Origin: Paenibacillus castaneae
GTDB lineage: Bacteria; Bacillota; Bacilli; Paenibacillales; Paenibacillaceae
Assembly (NCBI RefSeq): GCF_002884445.1
Contig: NZ_KZ614144.1
Span: 3,888,094 to 3,952,093, forward strand
DNA length: 64,000 nt
Reading direction: 5' to 3'
How positions within the stretch are numbered: the first letter of the stretch is position 1; each line of letters opens with the position of its first letter. Positions 27,446 to 36,126 of this stretch are shown here, piece after piece. The notes under the pieces were generated by a model, which was not told where the DNA came from, ran no database searches, and saw nothing but the letters and a program-made list of their open reading frames with translations. Position numbers and translations under genes: made by a program.

Positions 27446-28543
27446 TTATCGGGAATAACGCGATATATTCAGTAAAATTCCTAAGCCGGTTAAAAGCAGT
27501 GTAAGCGAGGATCCCCCGTAACTAACAAGCGGCAATGTAATACCCGTTACAGGCATCATGCCGATTACTACACCGATATTAATAAGCACTTGCACGCCGA
27601 CAATTCCGGTAATTCCAACAGCCAGCAGGCTGCCGAAGGTGTCAGGTGCCCCGATAGCCGCACGCACGCCGCGCCACACAACGACCAGAAACAATAAGAT
27701 AAGCGTTACTCCGCCAATAAATCCGAGTTCTTCCGCCAGTATTGAAAATATAAAATCTGTTTGCGGTTCCGGCAAATAACTATATTTCTGTCTGCTCATA
27801 CCGAGCCCAAGCCCTACTAAGCCGCCAGGTCCAATAGCGAACAGCGATTGGATAATTTGATAGCCTCCGCCTAGCGGATCGGCCCAAGGATCAAGGAATG
27901 AAGTAATACGCTGCAGACGATAAGGCGCCGCAATAATAAGACCGACGAAGCCAGCAACCCCGATAAGAGCTAAGCTGCCCAAATGAGCAATTCTAGCGCC
28001 AGCCGTAAAAATCAACAGGATGGAAGCGACCAGCATGACCGCACCCGTACCAAGATCGGGCTGCAGCATAATAAGTCCAAAAGCTAGTCCAACCAAACCG
28101 AGCGGCGGCAATAGCCCCTTCGTAAACAGCGTGATCGTTTGCTGCTTCTCCGAGAGCCACTTCGATAGAAATAAAACCATAGCCAGCTTCATAAACTCCG
28201 ACGGCTGAATACCGAATGAGCTGATGCCTAGCCAACTGCGCGCCCCGCCGCGAACAACGCCGATACCAGGAATCAGAACGAGGATCAGCAGCCCAAAGCA
28301 AATGAGCAGCGTCATGGGAGCCCACTTTTTCCAGACGGTATAGTGGGTGTTCATAGTAAATATTAACGCACCTACACCTAGTCCAGCAAATATAACCTGA
28401 CGCTTCACGAAATAGAATCGATCGCCAAACTCATGGAAAGCAAGTACGGCGCTAGCGCTGTAGACCATAATCAACCCGATTGAAAGAATGAGCCCAATAG
28501 CAGCAAGCATCCAGATATCCGGGGCAGAACGCGCTTTGACCAT
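27446..28543 (-). CDS. spoVE: SEDS peptidoglycan glycosyltransferase SpoVE/FtsW
   Basis: A SEDS-family glycosyltransferase that pairs with a class B PBP; by position (next to murD, in a cluster with spoVD) it is SpoVE-like, though in many firmicutes the same gene serves as FtsW. The 365-residue product has about ten membrane helices, GARSWLGISSFGIQPSEFMK near 108-127, the DLGTG stretch near 168 and the C-terminal VSYGGSSLTLLL. ATG 28543 is behind AAGAGGTGTG; seven upstream in-frame codons lack a site. murG, expected next, is missing. Confidence 0.93.
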   Translation of the reverse strand: MVKARSAPDIWMLAAIGLILSIGLIMVYSASAVLAFHEFGDRFYFVKRQVIFAGLGVGALIFTMNTHYTVWKKWAPMTLLICFGLLILVLIPGIGVVRGGARSWLGISSFGIQPSEFMKLAMVLFLSKWLSEKQQTITLFTKGLLPPLGLVGLAFGLIMLQPDLGTGAVMLVASILLIFTAGARIAHLGSLALIGVAGFVGLIIAAPYRLQRITSFLDPWADPLGGGYQIIQSLFAIGPGGLVGLGLGMSRQKYSYLPEPQTDFIFSILAEELGFIGGVTLILLFLVVVWRGVRAAIGAPDTFGSLLAVGITGIVGVQVLINIGVVIGMMPVTGITLPLVSYGGSSLTLLLTGLGILLNISRYSR

Positions 28544-28589
28544 AGCGAACACACCTCTTAGCATGTGAAAGTAGGGACATGCCCCCTAC

Positions 28590-30038
28590 TTACAAGGTAT
28601 GCGCCGAATCTTTAAAAATGCGTCCTCTTTGCTCATAAGAAGCAAACATGTCCCAGCTGGCACAAGCTGGCGACAACAGTACGATATCACCCGGCTCTGC
28701 GAGGGCTGAGGCTTGCTTAACAGCTTGCTGCAGAACGGATTCGGCGTCTTCACTAGGTTCGACGATTTCCACCTTAGCTAAACCTGCAAGCTCTGCGACA
28801 TGAGCCAGCTTCTCGCGTGTTTCCCCTAATGTGACTAAGCCCTTTAACCGCTCACGGAAAATGGGAGCCAGCTCCATATAATCGGAACCTCTATCCAACC
28901 CGCCTGCTACTAATACAATCGGCGCGGCCAATGAATGGATAGACATGATCGTTGCAACCGGATTCGTCGCTTTCGAATCATTATAGTATTTAACGCCATT
29001 GACCTCCCGAACGAACTCAAGGCGATGTTCTACCGCCTCAAACTCTCTCAGAGGCTTTATAAGCCGCTCTGGCGCTGCGCCAGCAGCTAAACTTGCCGCG
29101 ATAGCAGCGAGCGCATTAGCGGCGTTGTGGCGCCCTGGAATACCTAGTTCATTTACAGGCAGAATCGTGATTTGAACGCCGTCCGCTTGTCGATAAACGA
29201 TTTGTCTAGCCACAGCTGTACCGTCATCTTCGCTGGATTCCAAGCTATAATTGTCCCTCTCGTAGGGTGGATCGATAAACACTCCCGTTTCAAGCGTCTC
29301 ATAGAGTGAAAACGGCAGCTGCTGTGCGATCAGCCACTCGGAGATCGCCCGGCATTCCGGATCATCCCAGTTGATAATAGCGATATCATCCTCGGTCTGA
29401 TTATCAAACAGCTTCACTTTGGAATTCACATAGTCATCCATATCTCCATGATAATCTAGATGCGTTTCTGCAATATTGAGCAGCAATGCAATATGCGGCC
29501 GGAAAGAGTTTGTCCCTTTTAACTGGAAGCTGCTAAGCTCCGCCACGATCCATTGATCCTCGGTAGATTCCATAGCTGCTTCGCATAGCGGGCGGCCAAT
29601 ATTGCCTGCTACGATCGGCTTCAAGCCTGCTGCACTAAGCAGTTCGCCTAGCCACGATGTCGTGGTCGTTTTTCCATTTGAGCCGGTAATGCCAATAATA
29701 GGAGCCGGGGACAGCCAGTAGGCCGCCTCCACTTCCGTAATAATTTCGACTCCGAGCTCGGCAGCCTGCTGCACAGGCGGAGACGAATAAGGAATGCCGG
29801 GATTTTTGATCAACAGCGCAGTATCTTCTGTAATCAAATCAGGCGGATGGGAGCCGCATAGCACAGAAATGCCCAAAGCAGTTAGTTCATCCGCTTCGGG
29901 ACATAATTCTCGATCCTTTTTGTCGTTCACGACGACCTCAGCGCCAAATTGATGAAATACCTTCGCAACGCTAACTCCGCTTCGAGCCAATCCTAGTACA
30001 ACTACACGGCGGCCTTGATAAGATGCCGGATGATTCAT
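28590..30038 (-). CDS. murD: UDP-N-acetylmuramoyl-L-alanine--D-glutamate ligase
   Basis: MurD adds D-glutamate to UDP-MurNAc-L-Ala using ATP. The 482-residue Mur ligase has the N-terminal Rossmann part (VVVLGLARSGVSVAKVFHQF), the P-loop GITGSNGKTTT near 116-126, a central NIAETHLDYHG and the C-terminal LSPACASWDMFASYEQRG. It is slightly longer than B. subtilis MurD (451) owing to inserts near 255-285 that are rich in acidic residues (LESSEDDGTAV). Its ribosome binding site (AAGGGAC) is moderate. It lies 65 bp after mraY. Confidence 0.95.
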   Translation of the reverse strand: MNHPASYQGRRVVVLGLARSGVSVAKVFHQFGAEVVVNDKKDRELCPEADELTALGISVLCGSHPPDLITEDTALLIKNPGIPYSSPPVQQAAELGVEIITEVEAAYWLSPAPIIGITGSNGKTTTTSWLGELLSAAGLKPIVAGNIGRPLCEAAMESTEDQWIVAELSSFQLKGTNSFRPHIALLLNIAETHLDYHGDMDDYVNSKVKLFDNQTEDDIAIINWDDPECRAISEWLIAQQLPFSLYETLETGVFIDPPYERDNYSLESSEDDGTAVARQIVYRQADGVQITILPVNELGIPGRHNAANALAAIAASLAAGAAPERLIKPLREFEAVEHRLEFVREVNGVKYYNDSKATNPVATIMSIHSLAAPIVLVAGGLDRGSDYMELAPIFRERLKGLVTLGETREKLAHVAELAGLAKVEIVEPSEDAESVLQQAVKQASALAEPGDIVLLSPACASWDMFASYEQRGRIFKDSAHTL

Positions 30039-30103
30039 GATGGACAGTCCCTTCTATGGATACATGAAACGGCTCCGCTTGAGCAGAAGCCGTCCCTGAA
30101 CAT

Positions 30104-31060
30104 TTAAATAACAAATAGCAAGCCGATAGCAGCAAGAATAAGACCCACAAGCCAGAATACGGTAACAACCTTCCATTCCGACCAGCCACCAAGCTCAAAG
30201 TGATGATGGATCGGACTCATTTTGAAAATCCGCTTGCCCCTCAGCTTAAAAGATCCAACTTGCAAAATAACCGACAGCATCTCCAGAACAAAAACCCCGC
30301 CAATAACGATAAGCAGCAGTTCCGTCTTCGTCAGAATCGCCACTGCTGCAATTCCGCCGCCGATTCCGAGCGAGCCCATATCCCCCATAAATACTTTAGC
30401 AGGATGAGCATTGAATACTAGAAAACCAAGCACTGCTCCAACCATAGCCGCAGAGAAAACGGCTGACTCATGGGCAGAGGTTTGTAGCGCTACAACAGTG
30501 AATGCTCCGAAGGCTATCGCGCTTGTGCCTGCTAACAAGCCATCTACTCCGTCAGTAAAGTTAACGGAATTGCTTGCAGCAAACATAATAATAACAACTA
30601 ATGGATAATAAAACCAGCCTAGATCAAAACCCCAGCCTGTGCCTGGAACCGTGATCTCCGTACTATGATGCATATTGTACAGCATAGCACATACGATGAT
30701 GGAAAATAACAATTGCCCGAACAGCTTCTGACCAGCTGTAAGACCAAGCGATCTTTTGAATACAATTTTAATATAATCATCCAGAAACCCTACTAAACCA
30801 AACCCAAGCGATGCGGTTATCAGCACCCAGAATTCTGCGGATTTATCCGAAAACTTCAAGAAAGCGATCATGACCGCAATCATAATAATGATGCCGCCCA
30901 TGGTCGGTGTACCGCTTTTTTTCAAATGGCTTTGTGGGCCTTCTGTGCGAATTTGCTGACCAAACTTCAGACGTCTAAGCAGCGGTATGAACAATGGTCC
31001 GAGCAGAACCGCTAGCAAGAAGGAAGCGCCGATTGATAATAATATGACCATCATGTCCAT
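30104..31060 (-). CDS. mraY: Phospho-N-acetylmuramoyl-pentapeptide transferase
   Basis: MraY transfers phospho-MurNAc-pentapeptide to undecaprenyl phosphate, forming lipid I. The 318-residue polytopic protein has ~10 helices, GPQSHLKKSGTPTMGGI near 40-56, the metal-site aspartates in FLDDYIK near 92 and NFTDGVDGLLAG near 167. MSPIHHHFELGGW follows near 280-292. It begins 4 bp after the murF stop, so the two are probably coupled. Confidence 0.96.
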   Translation of the reverse strand: MDMMVILLSIGASFLLAVLLGPLFIPLLRRLKFGQQIRTEGPQSHLKKSGTPTMGGIIIMIAVMIAFLKFSDKSAEFWVLITASLGFGLVGFLDDYIKIVFKRSLGLTAGQKLFGQLLFSIIVCAMLYNMHHSTEITVPGTGWGFDLGWFYYPLVVIIMFAASNSVNFTDGVDGLLAGTSAIAFGAFTVVALQTSAHESAVFSAAMVGAVLGFLVFNAHPAKVFMGDMGSLGIGGGIAAVAILTKTELLLIVIGGVFVLEMLSVILQVGSFKLRGKRIFKMSPIHHHFELGGWSEWKVVTVFWLVGLILAAIGLLFVI

Positions 31061-31064
31061 ATCC

Positions 31065-32480
31065 TCACCCCACCTCTAAAGCTTGGACAATCTGTTCCAT
31101 CCGCATGCCGCGGGAACCTTTGATCAGTACAATGTCTGATGGCTCCAGCTTGCTTCTTAGCCATGCGGCAAGCTTTTCTTTATCTTCGAAATGCTGAATC
31201 ATTTCCTCTGCAGCCGAGCCAATGAAGCGCGACCTCGCGCCCTCAAACGTCTGCTGTGACAAAGGACCAAACGTAAGCACGGCATCCGCCTTGCTTGGTG
31301 AAATATAAGCGCCAACTTGGAAGTGCAGCTCCTGCTCCTCCGACCCCAGCTCCAGCATATCTGCTAACACGATCCATTTCCGGCTATAGCCTTTCAAATG
31401 TTCTACAAGATCGATGGCTGCTCTTACGGCTGTAGGATTCGCATTATAAGCATCATTCAAGATCATCGCTCCATTATATGCTCGAACAGGCTGAATCCGC
31501 ATGCCGGTTAACTTAAGGCTGCTTAGGCCTTCTGCAACCTTCGATGCCGGAACGCCGAAGAAACGGCTGACTGCGATAGCAGCAAGCGCATTGCTCACAT
31601 TGTGCTGTCCTGGAACAGGTATGCTTACCGAGCCAAGAGCACTTGGCATCCCATTGTACACAGCAGTAAATACTGTCGCTTCGGAAGAAAGCACAATATC
31701 CACTGCCGACCATTCATTCCGCTCCGACAGCCCAAAGGTGCGTTGAATAATTCCACTTGGAAGTATAGCCTGCTTCAGCTCCGCTTCCAGGAGCGGCTCA
31801 TCGCCGTTATAAAGCAGCAAGCCTTCTTCGCTTAATCCTAAAGCGATTTCCAGCTTGGCCTTTGCAATTCCAGCCTTGGAGCCAAGGTGAAGCAGATGGG
31901 CTTCACCAATATTAGTAATAATAGCTGCGTCTGGTTGAGCGATCTTTGTCAGCAGCTCGATTTCGCCGAAGCCGCTCATGCCCATTTCAAGCACGGCTAC
32001 CTCCGTATCTTCTTCAAGCTGAAGCACCGTAAGCGGCAGCCCTATTTGATTATTGAGGTTGCCCTCCGTTTTATGAACTTTATATGTCGTGCTTAGTATC
32101 GCAGCTGTCATATCCTTAGTCGTTGTCTTGCCGTTGCTTCCAGTAATTCCAACTACGCGGACGACAAGCTCACTGCGATAAGCAGTCGCAAGACGCTGCA
32201 AAGCAACAAGCGTATCCCCAACTATAAGCAGCGGGAAATCAGCCAATGCCTCAGGCACCTCGCGGCCCTTTTGCCAAAGGGCGGCTGCAACTCCATTATT
32301 AACAGCTTGCTCCAAGTATTCATGTCCGTCGAATTGCTCACCAACAAGTGGAATGAACAATTGACCCGCGCCAGCTTTCCGCGAATCCGTTGTCACGCCC
32401 GTAACTTGAAGCTCAGCATGATTGCCATTCCATTTAGCGCCGCTCATCTCGGCTATTTGCTTAATCGTACGTTTAATCAA
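31065..32480 (-). CDS. murF: UDP-MurNAc-tripeptide--D-alanyl-D-alanine ligase
   Basis: MurF attaches D-Ala-D-Ala to the UDP-MurNAc tripeptide. The 471-residue Mur ligase contains GVTTDSRKAGAGQLFIPLVG near 28-47, P-loop GITGSNGKTTTKDM near 113-126, NIGEAHLLHLG near 190 and LNDAYNANPTAVRAAIDLV near 330-348. Its start overlaps the murE stop by 4 bp. ddl is not in the window. Confidence 0.95.
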   Translation of the reverse strand: MIKRTIKQIAEMSGAKWNGNHAELQVTGVTTDSRKAGAGQLFIPLVGEQFDGHEYLEQAVNNGVAAALWQKGREVPEALADFPLLIVGDTLVALQRLATAYRSELVVRVVGITGSNGKTTTKDMTAAILSTTYKVHKTEGNLNNQIGLPLTVLQLEEDTEVAVLEMGMSGFGEIELLTKIAQPDAAIITNIGEAHLLHLGSKAGIAKAKLEIALGLSEEGLLLYNGDEPLLEAELKQAILPSGIIQRTFGLSERNEWSAVDIVLSSEATVFTAVYNGMPSALGSVSIPVPGQHNVSNALAAIAVSRFFGVPASKVAEGLSSLKLTGMRIQPVRAYNGAMILNDAYNANPTAVRAAIDLVEHLKGYSRKWIVLADMLELGSEEQELHFQVGAYISPSKADAVLTFGPLSQQTFEGARSRFIGSAAEEMIQHFEDKEKLAAWLRSKLEPSDIVLIKGSRGMRMEQIVQALEVG

Positions 32481-33964
32481 TGTATGATTCCCCTTATCGC
32501 TTCTTTCGCAACTGTTCGATCATCGAACGGATGCTTTATGCCGTTTATATCCTGGTAGGTCTCATGACCTTTCCCCGCAATCAATACTACATCGCCGGGG
32601 CTTGCCATTTCAACCGCTTTTTGAATAGCCAACCTTCGATCTGTAATTAATTGGTATTTCGTAGTTTCAATGCCGCTATTTATAAGTCCTTCTTCAATAT
32701 CTTTTAGTATAAGCTCGGGCGGCTCCGTACGCGGATTGTCAGATGTTATAATGACATGATCGGCAAATCGTGCAGCAATTAATCCCATAAGAGGCCGCTT
32801 CTTCCGATCACGATCGCCTCCGCAGCCGAATACGCATATAATTCGCTTATCTGCGAATTGCTGTACTGCACGGAGCACATTTTCCAGTCCATCAGGCGTG
32901 TGTGCATAGTCGACAATAACAGCGAAGCTCTGGCCGGCGTTGACCGCCTCGACGCGGCCCGGGACACCCGGTATTGCGCCCAAGCTTGCGGTTATTGCAT
33001 TTAGCGCTACCCCTTCAATTAGAACGGCGCTTATTGCTGCCAGCGCATTATATACATTAAACTTGCCAGCCATTTGCAGCGTTATATCCGCATCACCCCG
33101 GAATGTTTTTACATGGAATGAAGTTCCTTGAGCGGTTATGCGAATATTCGATGCTCTGACATCGGCTTCGTTATCAATGCCGTAGGTTACGACCTCAGCC
33201 GCAGTTAGCTCCGCATACTCTGCCGAGATGGCGTCATCTGCATTCAGCACAGCATAGGATCGTTCATTCTCATCGGCTTTGTACTCATTTCCTAACCTTG
33301 AGAAAAACAATCCCTTTGCAGCAGCATAGCGGCTCATAGTTTCATGATAGTCAAGATGGTCCTGAGTCAGATTCGTAAACACAGCGGTCCGAAAGCGGCA
33401 GCCCTTCACACGTCCCTGTTCCAGCGCGTGCGAAGAAACCTCGATTGCACAATACTGAGTGCCGGCCTCGCGCATATCATGTAAATATTTCTGCAGCTGG
33501 AGCGTTTGCGGAGTCGTGTTCGACATCGGAAAAGAACGCCCTGCGAAGCGAAGCTCTATCGTTCCTATGACACCGGCAGGCTTGCCCTGCTCATTCAATA
33601 TTTGCTCAATTAAATAGGTAGTAGTCGTTTTTCCATTCGTCCCCGTAATGCCAATCAACTTGAGCTGTTCGCTAGGATACGAATAGAAATGATTAGCAAT
33701 GACAGCCATCGCGAGCCGGCAATTCTTAACAACTAATTGAGGAATAGGAAGATCAAGCTCTCTCTCTACAATAAGCGCCGCCGCTCCAGCCTCCATCGCC
33801 TGAGGCGCATACAGATGGCCATCTACTGTATGGCCCCTCAAGCAGATAAACAAGCAGCCGATGCTTATGCTGCGCGAATCCGTTTCAATGCCGGTCCATT
33901 CCAACTCCCCGTCGCCTATAAGCCGCGATGTGATAAGCAGTTCCGCAATTTCCTTTAATCGCAT
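32477..33964 (-). CDS. murE: UDP-MurNAc-dipeptide--meso-diaminopimelate ligase
   Basis: MurE adds the third peptide residue. The 495-residue protein has GIETDSRSISIGCLFICLRG near 25-44, P-loop GITGTNGKTTTTYLIEQIL near 109-127 and a Mur C-terminal domain. The DNPR motif (TSDNPRTEP, about 410-418) predicts meso-DAP rather than lysine, consistent with DapL in this window. VLIAGKGHETYQDI lies near the end. It overlaps murF by 4 bp and follows spoVD by 77 bp. Confidence 0.96.
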   Translation of the reverse strand: MRLKEIAELLITSRLIGDGELEWTGIETDSRSISIGCLFICLRGHTVDGHLYAPQAMEAGAAALIVERELDLPIPQLVVKNCRLAMAVIANHFYSYPSEQLKLIGITGTNGKTTTTYLIEQILNEQGKPAGVIGTIELRFAGRSFPMSNTTPQTLQLQKYLHDMREAGTQYCAIEVSSHALEQGRVKGCRFRTAVFTNLTQDHLDYHETMSRYAAAKGLFFSRLGNEYKADENERSYAVLNADDAISAEYAELTAAEVVTYGIDNEADVRASNIRITAQGTSFHVKTFRGDADITLQMAGKFNVYNALAAISAVLIEGVALNAITASLGAIPGVPGRVEAVNAGQSFAVIVDYAHTPDGLENVLRAVQQFADKRIICVFGCGGDRDRKKRPLMGLIAARFADHVIITSDNPRTEPPELILKDIEEGLINSGIETTKYQLITDRRLAIQKAVEMASPGDVVLIAGKGHETYQDINGIKHPFDDRTVAKEAIRGIIH

Positions 33965-34041
33965 CTGCCCCAGCCCCTCCCTTAAATACCAACGGAATTA
34001 AGGTATGCAATCCGCGGTATCCCCGTTAACTATCATTATAG

Positions 34042-35982
34042 TCAATGGGAGTGGGATATATTATCATCATTTCCTAAATAGATACGGATCGTCGATCCGC
34101 GTTCTACTCGCGCTCCCGCTGCGGGTGCTTGTCGAATGACGACTTTGCCGGAGCCTGCGGACGATAGGTTGAAGTTCATATTCATATCTTCATAAAGGTC
34201 AGACACGGTTTTTCCAACCAAATTCGGCACAGTTACAATCGGTGTTTCTCCGTACTTGTATATACGATCAATTTGCTTCTCACGAGACGGAACTTCCAAT
34301 ATCGTCAGCGCATCCTCCATCATATTGCGGACGATCGGCGCTGCTACGACACCTCCAAATTGAATGCCCTGCGGATTATCTACAGCTACATAGATTACGA
34401 TTTGTGGATCATCTGCTGGAGCAAAGCCGATAAATGAAACAATATGCTCATTAGGCGAATAGCGCCCGTTAATAACCTTTTGCGCTGTACCCGTCTTGCC
34501 GCCGACTCGATATCCATCGATAAACGCATTCCGGCCGGTCCCTTTGGCAACGACGCTCTCCAGCGCATCACGCACCTTCTTCGATGTTTCCTCCGATATA
34601 ACCTTCCGCACTGCTTCAGGCTCAACCGTTTCCACTACTGCTCCCGTTTCCGGGTTAATCCATGCTTTCGCAACATGAGGCTTATATAATGTACCGCCAT
34701 TAATCGCGGCTGAAACAGCTGTAATTTGCTGAATCGGCGTAACGGATACACCTTGCCCGAAAGCTGTCGTAGCCAGCTCGACTGGGCCAACCTGGCTGAG
34801 CTTAAAGAGAATCCCATTCTCCTCGCCGCCAATATCGATTCCCGTTTTCGTCCCGAAGCCAAAGTTCTTTATATACTCGAATAACTTCTCTTTCCCAAGC
34901 CGTTGACCAAGTGTAACAAAACCTGGATTGCATGAATTCTCGACGACCTCCAGAAAGGTTTGACTGCCATGTCCGCCCTTTTTCCAGCAGCGAAGCCTCG
35001 CTCCGCCAACTTCAATCGCACCTGGATCGAAGAATCGCTCATTTTGCAAATCGACCTTCTTCTCCTCCAGCGCTGCCGCCAGCGTAATAATCTTGAAGGT
35101 TGAGCCCGGTTCGTATGTCATCCAAATCGGAAGATTCCGATTGTAAACCTCAGGAGTTACTTCCCGGAACTTGTCCGGCTCATAAGTAGGACGGCTTGCC
35201 ATACCCAGTATTTCACCGTTTTTAGGATTCATAGCTATCGCGATGAGGCCATCCGGCTGCAGCTTCGTCATCGCTTGATCGAGCTCGCGCTCCATCACCG
35301 TCTGAATTCGCTTATCCAGTGTTAGCTGCATCGTAAGCCCTTCTTTAGGCTCTACATAAGTATCTGATGAATTGGGCATTTGCCGTCCCGCGGCATCCGA
35401 CAGAAACGATACGTTTCCGCCTATTCCACTGAGCTCAGTATTGTATTTAGCCTCCACGCCGGTAAGGCCCTGATTGTCTATGCCCGTGAAGCCAAGCACA
35501 TGGGCTGCAAGATTGCCATACGGGTAGAACCGCTTATTATCTTCAGCGACGACAATGCCTGGGAGAGCCAGCTCACGAATTTTTTCCGCTTTATCCAGTG
35601 TTATTTTGCGGCCGCCTGGTCCAAGCTGCACGATCATTTTTTTTGTCTTTATTTTTGTTAATATCTTCTCCTCCGACATGTCCAAAAGCGGAGCAAGCGC
35701 AGCAGCTGTAGCCTGCTGCTCCTTGACTTGCACAGGAATAGCCCATACGGTTGGCGAGCTGACATTATACGCTAGCTCAACACCATTCCGATCAATAATT
35801 TCTCCTCGCTTAGCCACGTATGGAATGTTGCGTCTCCACGAGTCTTCTGCCTTGTTTGCGAGCTCTTCGCCTTGCCACAGCTGAACATAGCTAAGCCGAA
35901 AGCACAAGGCGATAAATGCAACACCTGCTAATATCAACACTATAAATAAGCGGCGCCTTACAGTTACATTAGAAACCTTCAT
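34042..35982 (-). CDS. spoVD: Sporulation class B penicillin-binding protein SpoVD
   Basis: SpoVD is the transpeptidase for spore cortex, working with SpoVE. From ATG 35982, behind GGAGGGGGAACGGGTA, the product is 646 residues, the same as B. subtilis SpoVD. It has an N-terminal membrane anchor (about 12-31), a PBP dimerisation domain, the transpeptidase with Ser ~294 in EPGSTFKII, SCN in ENSCNPGF and KTGT in VGGKTGTAQK. A single C-terminal PASTA domain (VPNLVGKTVSDLYEDMNMNF) follows. An upstream 30-codon extension is rejected. It follows pbpB by 144 bp. Confidence 0.95.
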   Translation of the reverse strand: MKVSNVTVRRRLFIVLILAGVAFIALCFRLSYVQLWQGEELANKAEDSWRRNIPYVAKRGEIIDRNGVELAYNVSSPTVWAIPVQVKEQQATAAALAPLLDMSEEKILTKIKTKKMIVQLGPGGRKITLDKAEKIRELALPGIVVAEDNKRFYPYGNLAAHVLGFTGIDNQGLTGVEAKYNTELSGIGGNVSFLSDAAGRQMPNSSDTYVEPKEGLTMQLTLDKRIQTVMERELDQAMTKLQPDGLIAIAMNPKNGEILGMASRPTYEPDKFREVTPEVYNRNLPIWMTYEPGSTFKIITLAAALEEKKVDLQNERFFDPGAIEVGGARLRCWKKGGHGSQTFLEVVENSCNPGFVTLGQRLGKEKLFEYIKNFGFGTKTGIDIGGEENGILFKLSQVGPVELATTAFGQGVSVTPIQQITAVSAAINGGTLYKPHVAKAWINPETGAVVETVEPEAVRKVISEETSKKVRDALESVVAKGTGRNAFIDGYRVGGKTGTAQKVINGRYSPNEHIVSFIGFAPADDPQIVIYVAVDNPQGIQFGGVVAAPIVRNMMEDALTILEVPSREKQIDRIYKYGETPIVTVPNLVGKTVSDLYEDMNMNFNLSSAGSGKVVIRQAPAAGARVERGSTIRIYLGNDDNISHSH

Positions 35983-36126
35983 TACCCGTTCCCCCTCCGC
36001 GAGACCAATTCGTACGGAGCGTTCGCTCACGCTCATTCCCAGCCTATTCGGGACAAGCGAGCGATAGAACAAGCTTTGTTTGAAGATATTGATGTTTAAT
36101 TGTATAAATCTTACACTTGCGCAAGC